Assembly: GCA_947176715.1 (NCBI GenBank)
Contig: CAMWRR010000129.1
Location: forward strand, 1 to 5,352
Direction of reading: 5' to 3'
DNA length: 5,352 bases
Source of the DNA: an uncultured Rikenellaceae bacterium
GTDB taxonomy: Bacteria > Bacteroidota > Bacteroidia > Bacteroidales > Rikenellaceae
The position numbers and the translations under genes were made by a program. The notes under the pieces were generated by a model that was not told where the DNA came from, ran no database searches, and worked only from the letters and a program-made list of their open reading frames with translations. Positions 5,278 through 5,352 of this stretch are shown piece by piece. How positions within the stretch are numbered: the stretch's first letter is position 1; each line of letters begins with the position of its first letter.

Positions 5278-5352
5278 ATTTAAAAACGCCACCGAGCCCC
5301 CGCCTGAACGGAGACTATTTATAAAGAAGGCATGACGCGCGATAAGACCAGT

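Noticed and set aside
4963..5292. Minus-strand open frame of 109 codons over hpf
   Set aside because: Fully antisense to a well-supported hpf and reads through the terminator stem; no protein-like features.
5332..5352. ATG at the right edge starting MTRDKTS, preceded by AAGAAGG
   Set aside because: Only seven codons are visible. No promoter or family match can be judged, so it may or may not be the next gene.
5240..5352. Expected tRNA genes and tuf, often found after hpf in Bacteroidota
   Set aside because: I recall this order from Bacteroides, but no tRNA-like fold or TTC-loop sequence is visible in the remaining 113 bases.

Overview
The window looks like ordinary core chromosome of a member of the Bacteroidota, most likely order Bacteroidales and close to Alistipes/Rikenellaceae. 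Three things point there. The promoters carry the Bacteroidota -7 element TAnnTTTG. Start codons almost all lack a Shine-Dalgarno (SD) sequence. The gene content includes a DUF4837-type lipoprotein, known to me only from this phylum, and the rpsU-xerC-hpf cluster typical of it. The genes are GC-rich and the spacers AT-rich. The placement is inferred from protein resemblance, without a database search.

Layout. At the left edge, on the minus strand, are the first 60 codons of phosphoglycerate kinase (pgk). Divergent from it, on plus, is recO (recombinational repair). Convergent with recO is a minus-strand pair: a NodB-type polysaccharide deacetylase followed by ubiX (flavin prenyltransferase), joined by an ATGA stop/start overlap. 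Divergent from the deacetylase is a plus-strand DUF4837 lipoprotein gene with its own promoter. A textbook Bacteroidota promoter then starts a plus-strand unit: a leader of about 157 nt, rpsU (ribosomal protein bS21), a xerC-type tyrosine recombinase, and hpf (short ribosome hibernation factor), closed by an intrinsic terminator at 5248-5277. No gene-free stretch exceeds 300 bases; the longest is 3459-3696, which holds the rpsU promoter and leader.

I see no CRISPR array, phage, transposon, defence system or other dedicated novel system. The most interesting signal is regulatory. Of eight readable starts in the window, only hpf has a strong, well-placed SD (AAAGGAGG, 6 nt from ATG). In Bacteroidia the anti-SD of 16S rRNA is normally hidden by bS21, and bS21 is encoded upstream in the same apparent unit. 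The hpf SD can also be covered by two alternative pairings in its own leader, and the rpsU leader carries a second anti-SD-complementary tract. Together this suggests, as inference only, that bS21-poor ribosomes may favour hpf translation, tying ribosome composition to hibernation. A second genome-scale oddity is strong use of the ATA isoleucine codon in otherwise GC-rich genes.
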